Below are positions 1 to 9,559 of a stretch of DNA of 14,735 nt, in pieces; within the stretch, counting starts at the first letter, position 1; each line of letters opens with the position of its first letter. The notes under the pieces were generated by a model. That model had not been told where the DNA came from and searched no databases. It saw nothing but the letters and a program-made list of their open reading frames with translations. The stretch is from Jimgerdemannia flammicorona (lineage: Eukaryota > Mucoromycota > Endogonomycetes > Endogonales > Endogonaceae), in the NCBI GenBank assembly GCA_003990745.1, contig RBNI01004051.1, positions 1 to 14,735 of the forward strand, in the 5' to 3' direction. A program made the position numbers and the translations under genes.

Positions 1-382
1 CTTCCCTAGGAAAAACCACTTTGTCGAATACAATTCCCACTCTCCCACCACTCTGTTCACATATCCTAGTCACTAAACCTTGCCACCACCCCCCTGAAGG
101 ACCCCAACCTATCCACCATCCAGTCATCAGATCCCCCAACAGCTCCTCCCATCTTATAACTTTCTCCTGCAGACTCATCCACCACCCCTCCTCAAACACA
201 AATAGCCAATGACCTGCCAGACCCACCTAAACTGCAAGCACCCACCCGACAGTGATCCAACTATCACCCACCCCCCCCACTAACTGAGATCTCAGGTCCT
301 CCCAGCAATCCCCATCACCCACTGGCCTTCTCTCCACCTCCAACCTATTTCCTATTTCAACCCAAAAGTCTCTCAAAACCTC

Positions 383-463
383 ACACTCTCCCAGCCAATG
401 TTCCGGCATCTGCACCAAACCCCCAACTAGCCCTACATTGTAACACTCCTCACAATCAAAACA
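383..463 (-). other. C-terminal zinc-binding motif of LINE ORF2 (zf-RVT-like)
   Basis: The segment reads C-F-D-C, then about 17 residues later EHWLGEC followed by EVLRDFW. This gives C-x2-C...H-x4-C plus the hydrophobic tail typical of the zinc-binding region that follows many LINE reverse transcriptases. It lies about 350 codons downstream of the RT catalytic pair. The frame continues past a TAG at 227-229 to the window edge without a clear RNase H signature. Confidence 0.7.
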
Positions 464-1270
464 GCCACCATCCATCAGATGCCTGGTGTGGAAATTCAGC
501 ATAACGTTCCTTTGTAGCATTTGCCACCACATCACCCAGTACTTGGGGGGAAGCCACTGCCTCACCTCAGTGCTCCAAGACTAAATACCAGCCCAGTCCC
601 ACTCCTCACCAATCCTGACAGCCTGCCACCCACTTGGCCAAAGGTCCTGGCCAAGATCCTGCTGACACTCCACTCTGTCCCCAATATCAAAGGCAGCAAG
701 TGAAGCACCCTCCAGAAGCAGTCTATCCCATCACCACATCTATGGTCCCCACAGCACCTCCTCCTCATTGCCCTGCCAGTGCAGACCAATTCTGTATACC
801 CCATCAACTACTCCCTACCAAAAGCCCCTAAATCGCAGCCGCTGAATTCCATTGAGCCCTACCAAAGAGCATAGGTCTCCTGAGGACTCTCGGGGAGAGG
901 TTCTCATCTCCCACACCTTCTGCATCAAAGGTACCCAACCCCCCCCCTGTAGGTCAGCTGCTCTCTTCAACCACCAGGCCCACAAGCAGTGCAACCTCTT
1001 AGAGAAATCCACAAGGCCCAGATCTCCCCTATCCACCAGTGTTGCAAGAGTATCCCAACTGATCTGGGACCTCCTCCCTGCCCAAATCCAATCCCTCACC
1101 ACCTTTGTCAGCCTCTTCACTACCCAAGCTGGGAAGTCCAGGTGGTACACCACATACCACAGCTTGGGGAACCAGTATGTATTCAGAATTGATACACACC
1201 CTGCTAGAGAGATATAGCAGCCTCCCCACCCTCAAAGGACCTCCCCCCAAATAGCCACCCTGCTCTCCCA

Positions 1271-2060
1271 CTACACTTGAGGCAGTACAGAACCATACAT
1301 AGAGAGGAATATGCCCAGATACCATACCACCTCACCAGTAGGGACAATTGTTCCAATGATGTCCCCACCCACCAGTCCATTCCCTAACACCATTGTCTCA
1401 CACTTATGCCAGTTGAGCCTTGCCCCAGAGTGATCCTCATACCATTCCACTGTCTCCTTAAGTGTCTCAACATCGGCTACTGACTCAAGGCCAACTATCA
1501 TGTCATCCACAAAGGCCCCCACCTTCCACACAATGCCATAGATAGAGAGCCCCACTATCTTCTGGCGAATCCTATCCATTAATGGTTCCAATGAGAGAGC
1601 ATAGAGAATAGGGGACAGGGGGTCCCCCTGAGGCACCCCTCGATACAAGGAAAACACCCGACCATGGTGGCCATTACACATCAACACTGCCTGACTGCCC
1701 TCGAGCAGGTTTACCATAGAAGCCTGAAATCTAGAAGAAACACTAATATGATCCAACACCTTGTCCAGCCAAACCTGCTGGACCCAGTCATAGGCCTTCT
1801 CCTAGTCCAAAAAGACCAACCTTCCATCCAGTCCACAAGTCCGGGCCCCTTCAATGACACCATGCACCCAAGCAGTCCCATCTCTTATAAGCCTGCCTCC
1901 AATAAAGCCCCGCTGCTCCTCCCCCAGCACCTGTTGGGCAACCTTCTGCAGCCTCATGACAACCACCTTAGTGACTATCTTCCTATCCATGTCCAAAAGC
2001 ATGATTGGTCACCAGTTCTTCCAGTCTTCTCTCCTCCCCTTGTCTTTATACAATAAAGCC
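1271..2060 (-). other. LINE reverse transcriptase domain (within ORF2)
   Basis: RT motifs appear in order on the minus strand: NW-stop-PIMLLDMD near 2,015, GFIGGRLIRD, LD-stop-EKAYDWV near 1,800 (motif A, with the first Asp kept), RGVPQGDPLSP at 1,610-1,642 (motif B) and AFVDD at 1,502-1,516 (motif C, catalytic Asp pair intact). The spacing is normal for LINE RTs. The catalytic residues survive, but stop codons break the frame, including a TAG inside motif A. Confidence 0.93.
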
Positions 2061-2835
2061 ACCAGCCCAAGGTCCTGCTCTCCAACCTACTCACTGCTCC
2101 TAAGAACATGATCACAAAGAGCAGTCATCTCCTCCAAAATGCCGGAGACCTTGACCATCTTCTTCCAGAAGTCCTAGGGAAGACTATCCTCTCCTGGTGC
2201 TGTCCCAGTTTTAGTTGCCGCAAGGACACTCTGGACCTCCTCACCATGCACCAGCAAGGCCAAGTCATCCAGTCCAACCACTATGGCAGTCTCTATTCCC
2301 CTAAGGCATCATCAATAGCTACCTCATCCGCACCCCCTTCATCCTCACTCTATACACCCTGCCATCTCTCTTTCAAAACCCCTAGGATTTATTGCGTGCC
2401 ATATACTAAGTCACCATTGGCATCGAGGACTCCATCCCACCAATGTCTCACCCTCCTAGCATTGAGCATATGGGATAAATATCTAGTAGGACACTCACCC
2501 TCCTCAAGTCCCTGCCACTGTAGCCTAGCAGCCATACCCTGCATATATACCTCTGCCTCTTCACGCAACACCTGTTGCAATTCCAAGATCTCCAATTTAA
2601 TCCACACTAACCTCCAATCCTCCACCCCATTGACAGTAAGCAAACCTGCCCACTCCAATTGCAATCTCCTCAGCCTACTGGAAGCATACCTCATGTGCTT
2701 CCTCCTCTATCTCCCAGCTTCTCTCCCAGCCTCTTCCCAATATACCCTTGCATCCTCTTTCAATCTCATCCACCAGATGTCCACTGACAAACCCTCACCC
2801 TTCCAATGATAAACTTTTGCCTGAATGTCCTCTAC

Positions 2836-3621
2836 TCAAGAATCCCACAACACCTTCTCAGCCAGCAGAGAGGAGTTGAGGCACCAATGTCCAGGTCCAT
2901 CTCCACTCCCCCCTAACTGCCCCTGTCCCAACAGTCCCCAGTGATCAGACCATGGGCACCATTCCACCTCCAACACCTTCCAGACATCAGCCCCCCAGCA
3001 TTCTGCCATCAGAATCCAGTCAATCCTTATACCCAAGCCATTCACCCAGTGCATGTAGACCCTGGAGTCACCCCATCATGTTCTATCCATATCCCCCAAG
3101 AACCTCAGCCTCTCCACCTCCTCCCAAGCATCCAGGCCACCACTTCTCCCTCCTGCACTCCTCCCATCATCAGTGCGGTCCAGATGTTGATCCCTAACCA
3201 TATTAAAGTCCCCCCCAATCACATCAACCCCTTCCTCCAATAGAATACCCTCCTCCAGCAGCTCCTCAATCCATGCAATCCTCTCCCCCCTAACTACAGG
3301 GCAGTAGCAAGAGCTCACCCTCACCGACTCCCACCCTGGCCACTGCCAATCTCCCCAGACCAAGTGGTCACCCCAGCTCCTGATTCTCTCCAAGTCACCT
3401 CTACCCTTCCTCACCAGAATCGCCACTTTTCCAAACCAAGTATTAGCCCCTCCCCATTCCTTAGTCCACTTCACCTGATTATCCTCATTCTCACACTGAA
3501 CATCCTGTAGCAAAAATAGATCAGCCTCCAAACCCTTGAGCCAAGTAAAAATGTTCTTATGCTATCCTGAGCCTCGCAAACCATTCACATTCAAAGAGAA
3601 AATGTTAGTTGTACTGTTCAT
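2836..3621 (-). other. LINE AP-like endonuclease domain (within ORF2)
   Basis: Visible motifs are SLNVNGLRG at the N-terminus, LLQDVQ (usually LQE-T/V-H), GGDFNMV at 3,196-3,216, GIRIDWIL (the R-I-D-x-I-L motif) and WSDHWG with the catalytic SDH at 2,941-2,949. These match the exonuclease-endonuclease-phosphatase fold of LINEs. The metal-binding Glu of LQE is Asp here, a conservative but unusual change. In-frame stops fall early (after GLRGSG) and between the GGDFN and RIDWIL blocks. Confidence 0.88.
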
Positions 3622-3657
3622 AAGAAATAATGTTAAAAGGTAAAGTGATCCCATCCT

Positions 3658-5688
3658 CTACAAGTCCACATTCTGCTCCTCCTGCACCAAGTCCAATCCA
3701 TGCTCAGCAGCAAGTTCCCTTTCCCCAGCTTCCCGTGCCTCCAACCCTCCCAGAAGTTCTACCATTGCTTCATCTTCCCTCTCCTCAAATTCCTCTCGAT
3801 ACTCCAGGCAGGCCTCCCTCCAGAGCTGCAAGCCATGCCGTTCAGCCCAGCAGTACGTCACCTGCTCACCCGCAGCCACCACCAGCTCTGCCTTCCTCAC
3901 CTCATCAACCTCATATCCCTCCTCCTTTAAGAGAACCCCAAGAATCTCACCCTTCAGCGCCTCCACCACTCTCTCACCATGCAGAATCCACTCCCAGTAC
4001 TCCTCAGGCATAACCCACAGGTCCACTTCTCCCAATGCGTCAGCTGCGAGGTTATCTATCACCTTACTCATCCACAGCAAGTTCCCTACCTCCTTCCCTC
4101 CCGGAGTTCCCGGCCATCCTGCATCCAACATCGTGGTGTCAGCACCCATACTGGCAGCCTTATCCCACTCTTTCTCAGGGATATCCACCAGCTCGTCCTT
4201 GCCCGCTGCCACCACCTGGCCCCCTTTTGCCACATCAGGGACCCCAAAGTGCACTTGCTGGGCCCCCTCTATCAGCACATCCTCTGATGTCCTCCTCCTC
4301 ACTGCCAGGCCCCTCCTGATCAGAGGGGGGGGGTGGAGTCCAATTCTGACTCCCAGACCTCGAAGGTGCCATCAGCAAAAGGGTCCTTGCTCAGCACCTT
4401 CCCATCTCCTTCCTTGCCTACCTCCATCTCCCCTACCCCTTTACTAGCCCAGATACTGTCTTTGATGCCCCCAGACACCTCAGCCCCATCTGCCTTCTTC
4501 TTCACCTCGGCTGTCATACTTGCCAGTAGCTCCCTCTGCCTCCTGTGTCCCTGCACCTGCTCCCACTGCCCCTTATCTATATGGATATGCTTCCCCTCCA
4601 CCACCTCCAGATGTGTCGACTCCTCATACATCTTCCAGGCCCTTGCCCTCCTCTCCACAGCTCTACTCATCTCTTCCAATGCCTCCAACAAATCCTCCTC
4701 CTCCTCCTCACTCCCCTTTACCCTCAACACCTTACAGATGAATGCCCCCCACATCAGCACAGAAGGCCAGTCACTCACCTTCTCTGTGACCTCCTTTCCT
4801 GCCAGCTGAATCCTGATATCAATATTGCCCATCCTGATTGTTGTCCCCTCCCATACCTGAAAGCCAATGTCCACCACATTGCCATACTCAATTATCACCT
4901 CCTCCACCCTCTTCCTAGTCTCCTCCTTAGTTACATACCATGGGCACCCCCTTCACCAGAAGTTGTACTACCCTGAGGTCCTATCGCAAGCACTGCACTA
5001 TGGAGACCACCACCTCCCTAACCATGACTCCAGTCTTCAATACCTCATCCAGTGGCCTGGCCTCCTCAAAGCCCACCTCGACCCCCTCCAGACTCTTCAA
5101 GAACTTCACTGAAGCTGCCCCAGCCACCTGCTTCGAAACAAGTCTCAGAACCATCCTCGCCATCACCGCTAAGCCCCGGAAGCACAAGGTCACCACAAAC
5201 TCCAAGATCAACTTCTTGAGTAATGGGGTCACCGCCAGCCCTGTTACACTATCCACCAGATCCCCCTTCCGCATCAGGAACCCCTGCCCCACCTGGCCAT
5301 CAGCCATCACATCTCTTTTTTTTTCCTGATTCTCTGTCACACTCCCATCAACAGTCACACCCCCAGCTACAGCACCGCCAGCCCCTACACCTGCACTCTC
5401 AGCCGGAGCACTGCCCCCCCTCCCAAGGCTCACCTTGCCCTTCCCCTCCACATCACCAGCCCTAGTACCCACTGGCCACCCACTCTCCTTAACCTTATCA
5501 GCGAAGCTTGGGAGACCAGATCTTCCCCCATTGCCACCAGACACCAGTCCCCCTCCAGAGCCTTCTCTGTTCTTTGGACCTCTGAAGGCCCCCATCCCCA
5601 GGCCATAACCCCTTCCCACCTGCTGCCAGTCAAAGGCCCTAGATCCACCTGACCTAGTATGTGCACCTGTATGGTCATTGCTCACTAT
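3658..5688 (-). pseudogene. LINE ORF1 (putative RNA-binding/Gag-like protein), broken by two frameshifts
   Basis: Three open segments in two frames (about 5,688-4,981, about 4,940-4,320 and about 4,320-3,658) read as one protein of about 670 residues if two homopolymer frameshifts are assumed: one near a G5 run around 4,945 (sense strand) and one at the nine-G run at 4,324-4,332 (plus strand). A TAG also ends the first segment. The N-terminus is Gly/Ser/Arg-rich with a PSFADKVKESGWP block. The middle has an acidic Glu run, and the C-terminal part is rich in Glu, Ala and Leu and probably helical. No CCHC knuckle is visible. The start is uncertain: an ATA at 5,686-5,688 may be a mutated ATG, and a GTG follows at 5,685. 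The role as ORF1 rests on position before ORF2, not on a recognised domain. Confidence 0.72.
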
Positions 5689-5689
5689 G

Positions 5690-5778
5690 TTACTAGTTAC
5701 CTTTCACCAAAAATATTGTCAAAAGTATTGCTTGAGTCTTGTGTCACCTGAATGTTACCAGTGAAAGGTCATCTCCAC
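5690..5778. other. Junction between LINE 5' end and gene X copy A
   Basis: To the right, the X copy A reading frame matches X copy B up to 5,779. To the left the two diverge, while copy B goes on as open coding sequence. The C-rich LINE composition starts at about 5,690. The stretch between is probably LINE 5' UTR plus the target junction. No target-site duplication can be defined because the LINE's other end is not in the window. Confidence 0.5.
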
Positions 5779-6770
5779 TTATTCACTAAGATAGTAATAC
5801 ATTGGAACTTCATCACTGTCTTATAGGATAGCATTGTCTGTCTCATATGCTGAGTATAAAGTTGGTGAGTGAAAGAGTGGTGTATTGTCTTTGCTTTCAT
5901 CAGATTCACTATCTGTATACCTTCTATAGGTTATAGCACTATAAGTCACAGGGTTGTAGTAAGCTGGCAGCTATGGTTCATGTCACTTGTACTTGGGTGG
6001 TGGAGTGGTTGGTTCAATCTCAAGGGTTATCTGAAGATATAGGTTGTGTTCTCTGGTCTCTTCATTATAGTTGAAGTAATCAGGAGTGAACATGAGTTGG
6101 TACTCATACCAGTGATCATTGTCTCAATAGGTCTTGTAGGTAGTTATGAACTATTGCAAGTTCATTGGCAAGGTTGGTGGTATGATCAGAGTTGATAGAG
6201 ATCCTTAGTTTGAGGTCATATTGGTATCAGAGGGATCATTGTCTTCATCTTCATTAAATCAGATTATATCATAGACATTCTTCATAGTATATCTGACTTG
6301 AGGTATTTGCAGAATATGGTCATTGAGATGTGAGAAGATTCTGTCTGTAGTCTGAACATACTTGATGTACTTGTAGTTGAGTTTTTGTATCATGTCATCA
6401 ATTTGACCATAGGATAGAGTAGTAACCATTTCAGCAGTAGTAACTCAGAGACAGGGAATAACAGTACTATACTCATAAAAAAGTTCTTGGTATTTGTAGG
6501 CAATAAGTTTCTGGTGTTGGGACATCTGGATAATGTCTGTGTCATGGTAGTGTTTGACCATGTCTTCTAGGAGGTGGCTAATCTGGTAGTAGCTTGAGAT
6601 TTATCTGATTCGGTGGCCTTACTAAGTATGTTCAGGGCATTCTATTGGGCTTCTACAAAGTAGAGAGGTGCTAAGCTATGGATATTCATGAGGGGCAGAG
6701 GGGGTATGGCTCAGTTGATAATGATATTCCAAATGTCAGCATGGATGCAGTTGTAGATCTCAGTGATCAT
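5740..6770 (-). pseudogene. Unrecognised gene X, copy A; C-terminus cut by the LINE
   Basis: I do not recognise this family. The minus strand reads as protein from ATG at 6,770 (A at -3, upstream stop in frame) for about 55 codons, then shifts frame near 6,600 and continues to about 5,740, giving some 340 residues. The first half looks helical and charged (SHLLEDMVKHYHDTDIIQM, KLIAYKYQELFYEY). The second half is rich in Pro, Tyr and acidic residues (TYRRYTDSESDESKDN). About nine in-frame stops interrupt it, with TGA, TAA and TAG all present, the same damage as in gag-pol. Coding status is supported by copy B, where the same frame is kept over 288 bp with no indel. It lies downstream of pol on the same strand with promoter-like signals just upstream. 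It could be an accessory ORF of the retroelement, part of a long LTR, or the start of a neighbouring tandem copy. Confidence 0.6.
5779..6066 (-). repeat. Direct repeat copy A (X C-terminal region), paired with 14396-14683
   Basis: By eye this aligns end to end with 14,396-14,683 at equal length (288 bases), no indels and about 42 differences, all but about two being transitions. The two copies are in the same orientation, 8,617 bp apart, flanking gag-pol. Similarity stops on the left at the LINE junction and on the right at the poly-T of the other copy, so the true repeat is longer than visible. Confidence 0.9.
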
Positions 6771-6882
6771 ATTTGTATGTATTCAGGAGTTGTGGTTGTG
6801 TGTTTGGTTTGTTTTAGTTCTCTGTTTCAATATGTCTTGGTGTTTGGTATTTATGTATTTGGTCCTGATTGGTAAGATCCCA

Positions 6883-6953
6883 TTTATATAAATCTTATAT
6901 TTCATGACTTTATATTGACTCAGCTTTGTACACTGTAACTTCAGTTTGACTCA
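6883..6953 (-). promoter_or_regulatory. Putative promoter of gene X copy A: TATA box with two TGACTCAGC motifs (in inverse orientation)
   Basis: On the minus strand a TATATAAA box (6,883-6,890) lies about 113 bp before the ATG at 6,770, and the leader between them is A/C-rich, as in many fungal 5' UTRs. Two TGACTCA cores (6,916-6,922 and 6,947-6,953), each followed by GC on the plus strand, lie 26 and 57 bp upstream of the TATA box. TGACTCA is the Gcn4/AP-1-type bZIP site. The motif match is seen; function is inferred. Confidence 0.45.
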
Positions 6954-7066
6954 GCTTCATAATCTTGCAGATGATTTCCAGAATTGTTCAGAGGTCGCAT
7001 GTGATTTCAGTAGCTTGTTCTGAGGGTGATGTATGATTTCGGTGGCTTGGAGGTTGTGTGTTTATA

Positions 7067-7079
7067 ACTCTCCTCTTCT
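7067..7079 (-). other. Candidate polypurine tract
   Basis: The minus strand reads AAGAAGAGGAGAG, 13 purines in a row, about 415 bp downstream of the pol stop. A polypurine tract primes plus-strand DNA synthesis just inside the 3' LTR. The following bases are not TG, so this is weak. Confidence 0.25.
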
Positions 7080-7181
7080 TAGCTTTTGACATCCTTATCA
7101 GGGCCTTCTAATTTGTTCTAGTGTTATTACATCATTTGGGAGGTCAAAAGTCTGGTGAAGTTCATTTTTTCAGAAAGTAGC

Positions 7182-7254
7182 ATACTTATAGTTCAGTTGC
7201 CTAACACATTGGATTCACATGTTAAAGGGTCATATGTTCAATACCATACACCAG
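7182..7254 (+). other. Degenerate tRNA-like sequence (tRNA pseudogene or tRNA-derived SINE head)
   Basis: An A-box-like TAGTTCAGTTGC starts at 7,189 and a B-box-like TGTTCAATACC starts at 7,235. The 46-bp separation is close to that in real tRNA genes (about 44). An anticodon-loop-like TTCACAT lies between them, and a T-stem (ATATG/CATAC, one mismatch) can be drawn around an 8-base loop. The acceptor and D stems no longer pair well. It is on the strand opposite to the retroelements. A SINE body downstream is possible but not shown. Confidence 0.4.
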
Positions 7255-7493
7255 AAGTGATTCTGATGTCATTCACTACTGGAAAATTTCCTCTAAGGAA
7301 TCTTCTTAAATGTCTATGCCTCATTTCCCACCAGTGATATGGAGAGAATAGACTTGCTTTCAGTTTTGCTATCTTTCCAGAGAGTCAGTATTCTTTTGTC
7401 TTGACTTGCTGAGTTCTTGATTTTGTTCATGATAATTATAATGTTCAGGAGGGTAATGTATAGTGTATACTGATAGGTACCAGGTATTCAGTT

Positions 7494-7697
7494 TTAGTTG
7501 TTTAAGGAATCATATTCCTGAACTAAGTCAATGGTATTCTGGAGATTGGTCTTAGGTTCCCATGTTGCATTATGGATCAGATAATCTTTCCATTTGACAA
7601 GGTACTCAGGGTGGTTCTTATTGCCATATTTGTTGAGAATTTGTTCAACTTCATATTCTTCTTGGTCATTAATAATGACAGGTGCAGGTGGTTCCAT
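7494..7697 (-). other. Chromodomain at the integrase C-terminus
   Basis: The last open segment of pol reads EYEVEQILNKYGNKNHPEYL, then VKWKDY and ATWEP, the order of a chromodomain, with the aromatic cage residues (Tyr, Trp, Trp) kept. In chromoviruses this module binds histone marks (often methylated H3K9) and steers integration into heterochromatin. It is one of the few parts of pol free of stops over its whole length (67 residues). Confidence 0.93.
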
Positions 7698-7899
7698 GGT
7701 TCAGTTTAGGAATAGCTCATTGTCATTTTCATTGTATCACTTGAGATGTTAGACATTAAAGATTGGGTGAATCCTAATGGTGTCTAGTAGTGTCAATTTG
7801 TAGGAAGTAAGAGAGACTTGTGCAATGACTTCAAATGGTCCAATAAACTTGCTGTTTAGTTTTGTAGATGGTCTATGCTTGAGGTTGTCAACTCGGTAT

Positions 7900-8800
7900 C
7901 CTCAGATGTCCAGTAGAACTTTTTCTTCAATATCAAAAGTCTCTTCTTAGCAGTGTTGATTAACATACTGTGACTGTTGCTCTTGAGCTTGTAATAAGTT
8001 CTCAATTGTAATTTGGCTTAGATTGCACATTCAGAGTAGGAATTCTTCAATAGCTTCAACTATGGAGGGTTTATCAGTAGTTTGGATAAGTATCAGAGGC
8101 ATGTTTGGGTTTTGTCCAGTATTGGCAAAGAATGGGGTCATTCCAAGAGGGGATTGCTTGCTATTGTTATAAGCAAACTTGACTGCAGTGAGGTGTTCAT
8201 GCCAATCATCTTGTCTGTAGAAAATATAGTTCCTTAGTATTTGTTCCAGAGTTCAGTTTATTCTTTCAGTTTGGCCATCAGTTTCAGAGTGAAATGCTAT
8301 AGATAGTACAAGTTTTGTTTCAAGGTATGTATGGAGGGCTTTCCAAAAATGGCTGGTGAATTTTGGATCTTGATTACTAACAATGATCTTAGAAAGACTG
8401 TGATAGTAGAAGATGTTGTCAAACAAGAGTATAGCTATGTCTGATGCTGTTGTGGTGGTAGTAGTTGATATAAAGTAGGCTTGTTTGCTAAGATAGTCCA
8501 CAAAGACAACAATTGCATCTTTCTCATTCTTAGTCTAAGGTAGTTGTACAATGAAGTCCATGGAGATTTGTTCTCAATTAACAGATGATACTGGGATAGG
8601 GTGGAGTAGACCAGGTTTTACTAGTGTTGAGGACTTATTATGTTGGCAGATATCATAGAAAGTAATATAGGTCTTTAGCTGATCTGCTATGTGGGGCCAA
8701 TAGAAGTTTCAGGAGATAACTTTATAGTATTTATCAAATCCTAAATGTCCAGCTATAGGAGTATCATGACATTCAAATAGGATAGTTCTTTGGAGGTTAT
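7900..8800 (-). other. Integrase zinc-binding and catalytic core (within pol)
   Basis: The N-terminal HHCC zinc domain is visible as HDTPIAGHLG followed by NFYWPHIADQL and YDICQHNK, where the first Cys of the CxxC pair is Tyr. The DDE core follows: SMDFIVQLP (first Asp kept), IVSNQDPKF (second catalytic Asp changed to Asn) and DGQTERIN (Glu kept). A GPY/F-like region follows (KFIGPFEVI). TGA codons sit at conserved Arg positions before NFYWP, before EQISMDF and after ERIN. This copy could not integrate by itself. Confidence 0.9.
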
Positions 8801-9059
8801 GATTATTTGGGACATATAATCTATCCTTATAGTAGATTGCATTATCTTTCAGTTGATATTATTGATACTGGGTATGCTTATCAGTATCATTACTGTTTAG
8901 AATTTCTCGAAGTGCTTGAGCTTCCTTATTATCAGTACATATTGTAATAATTTATTCCATGATAGTGTTGGTAACCAAGGTGAGAGTTTGGATAACTTCT
9001 TCAATTAGTGGTCTGGAGATTGTATCAGTAACAATATTTTCCTTGCCAGAGCAATACTG

Positions 9060-9370
9060 GATTTCATAGTCAAAGTTGGTGAGGATTTTCATCCATCTGG
9101 CTTACTTTTGGAAAAGAGTAGCCTGGGTCTTGATATTGACTAATGACTTATAGTCAGTCAATATGGTGAAGTATACTCCTTCTAGGTATGGTTGCCATTT
9201 GATCAGAGTGTCTATAATGGCTAACATTTCCTTCTCATGAGTTGTATAGTTAATTTCAGCATCATTGAACTTTCAAGAGTAATAGACTACAGAGTATCCT
9301 TCTTGTATGAGCACTGCTCCAAGGACTAGATCAGAGGAATTAGTAGTAACTTTATATAGTAGGGCAGGGT
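9060..9370 (-). other. RNase H domain (within pol)
   Basis: Motifs are TTNSSDLVLGAVL (usual form T-D-A-S-D, so the first catalytic Asp is Asn), YTTHEKEMLAI with the conserved Glu, and LTDYKSLVNI with the catalytic Asp kept. The order and spacing after the RT match Ty3/gypsy elements. A TGA replaces the conserved Arg in YYS-R-KFNDAE, and a TAA lies before ARWMKIL. Confidence 0.88.
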
Positions 9371-9559
9371 TTGCTGCTTGAAGTACTGGAGTGGTTATTA
9401 AGGCATCCTTTAGTGCTTGAAAGGCAGTATCTTGCTCAGGTCCTCAATTTACAAGATTGTTGAAGTCTTTTTCTTATTTCATAGTCCAGGGCTGTTCTTC
9501 TTTCTTGCTATATTTGGTCATTTAGGTAAGGACAGTAGCAATCTTAGCAAAGTTGGCAA

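Larger units (their letters stand above)
1..3621 (-). pseudogene. LINE ORF2: AP-endonuclease / reverse transcriptase polyprotein, broken and open at the window edge
   Basis: In an intact element this protein nicks target DNA and copies the LINE RNA into it by target-primed reverse transcription. I chose the ATG at 3,621 because it immediately precedes SLNVNGLRG, the usual start of the LINE endonuclease, and lies 37 bp after the ORF1 stop. Domains in order are endonuclease (about residues 1-260), RT (about 530-790), thumb region and a CCHC-like zinc motif (about 1,053-1,080). Reading stays open to base 1, so more than 1,200 codons are present. One frameshift lies near the CCCC run at 2,298-2,301. 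About 15 in-frame stops interrupt it, including a TGA at the conserved arginine of the NW-R-PI motif near 2,015. The copy is dead but its family is clear. Confidence 0.92.
1..5770 (-). mobile_element. Decayed APE-type LINE (non-LTR retrotransposon), 3' end outside window
   Basis: Two consecutive reading regions on the minus strand give the ORF1-ORF2 order of a LINE. ORF2 carries AP-endonuclease, reverse transcriptase and C-terminal zinc-binding motifs. The 5' end lies between about 5,690 and 5,778, where base composition changes sharply and the neighbouring gene X is cut. The 3' UTR and tail are beyond base 1. The plus strand here is strongly C-rich and G-poor, so the sense strand is G-rich, unlike the A/T-rich gypsy part. 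Both ORFs contain stops and a few frameshifts, mostly at G or C homopolymers, so this copy is inactive. The ORF1-ORF2 layout with APE and RT resembles Tad/L1-like families; the clade is not resolved. Confidence 0.92.
6954..7493. other. Non-coding interval between pol and gene X copy A (probable 3' UTR and/or LTR)
   Basis: No convincing coding sequence on either strand. It contains a purine tract on the minus strand (7,067-7,079) that could be a polypurine tract, and a plus-strand tRNA-like sequence (about 7,182-7,254). If the element has a conventional 3' LTR it should begin here, but I find no matching 5' copy of this interval inside the window. Confidence 0.5.

Noticed and set aside
3630..4013. 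Plus-strand Pro/Ser-rich open frame, and similar ones across 21-5465
   Set aside because: These are antisense shadows of the G-rich LINE ORFs; composition alone produces them.
6678..6875. Plus-strand frame with a hydrophobic Val/Phe-rich C-terminus resembling a membrane segment
   Set aside because: It is opposite the X leader and N-terminus; its hydrophobicity comes from the A/C-rich leader read in reverse.
7267..7336. Imperfect inverted repeat (TCACTACTGG ... CCACCAGTGA)
   Set aside because: Only about 8 of 10 pairs with a loop near 50 bases; easily chance.
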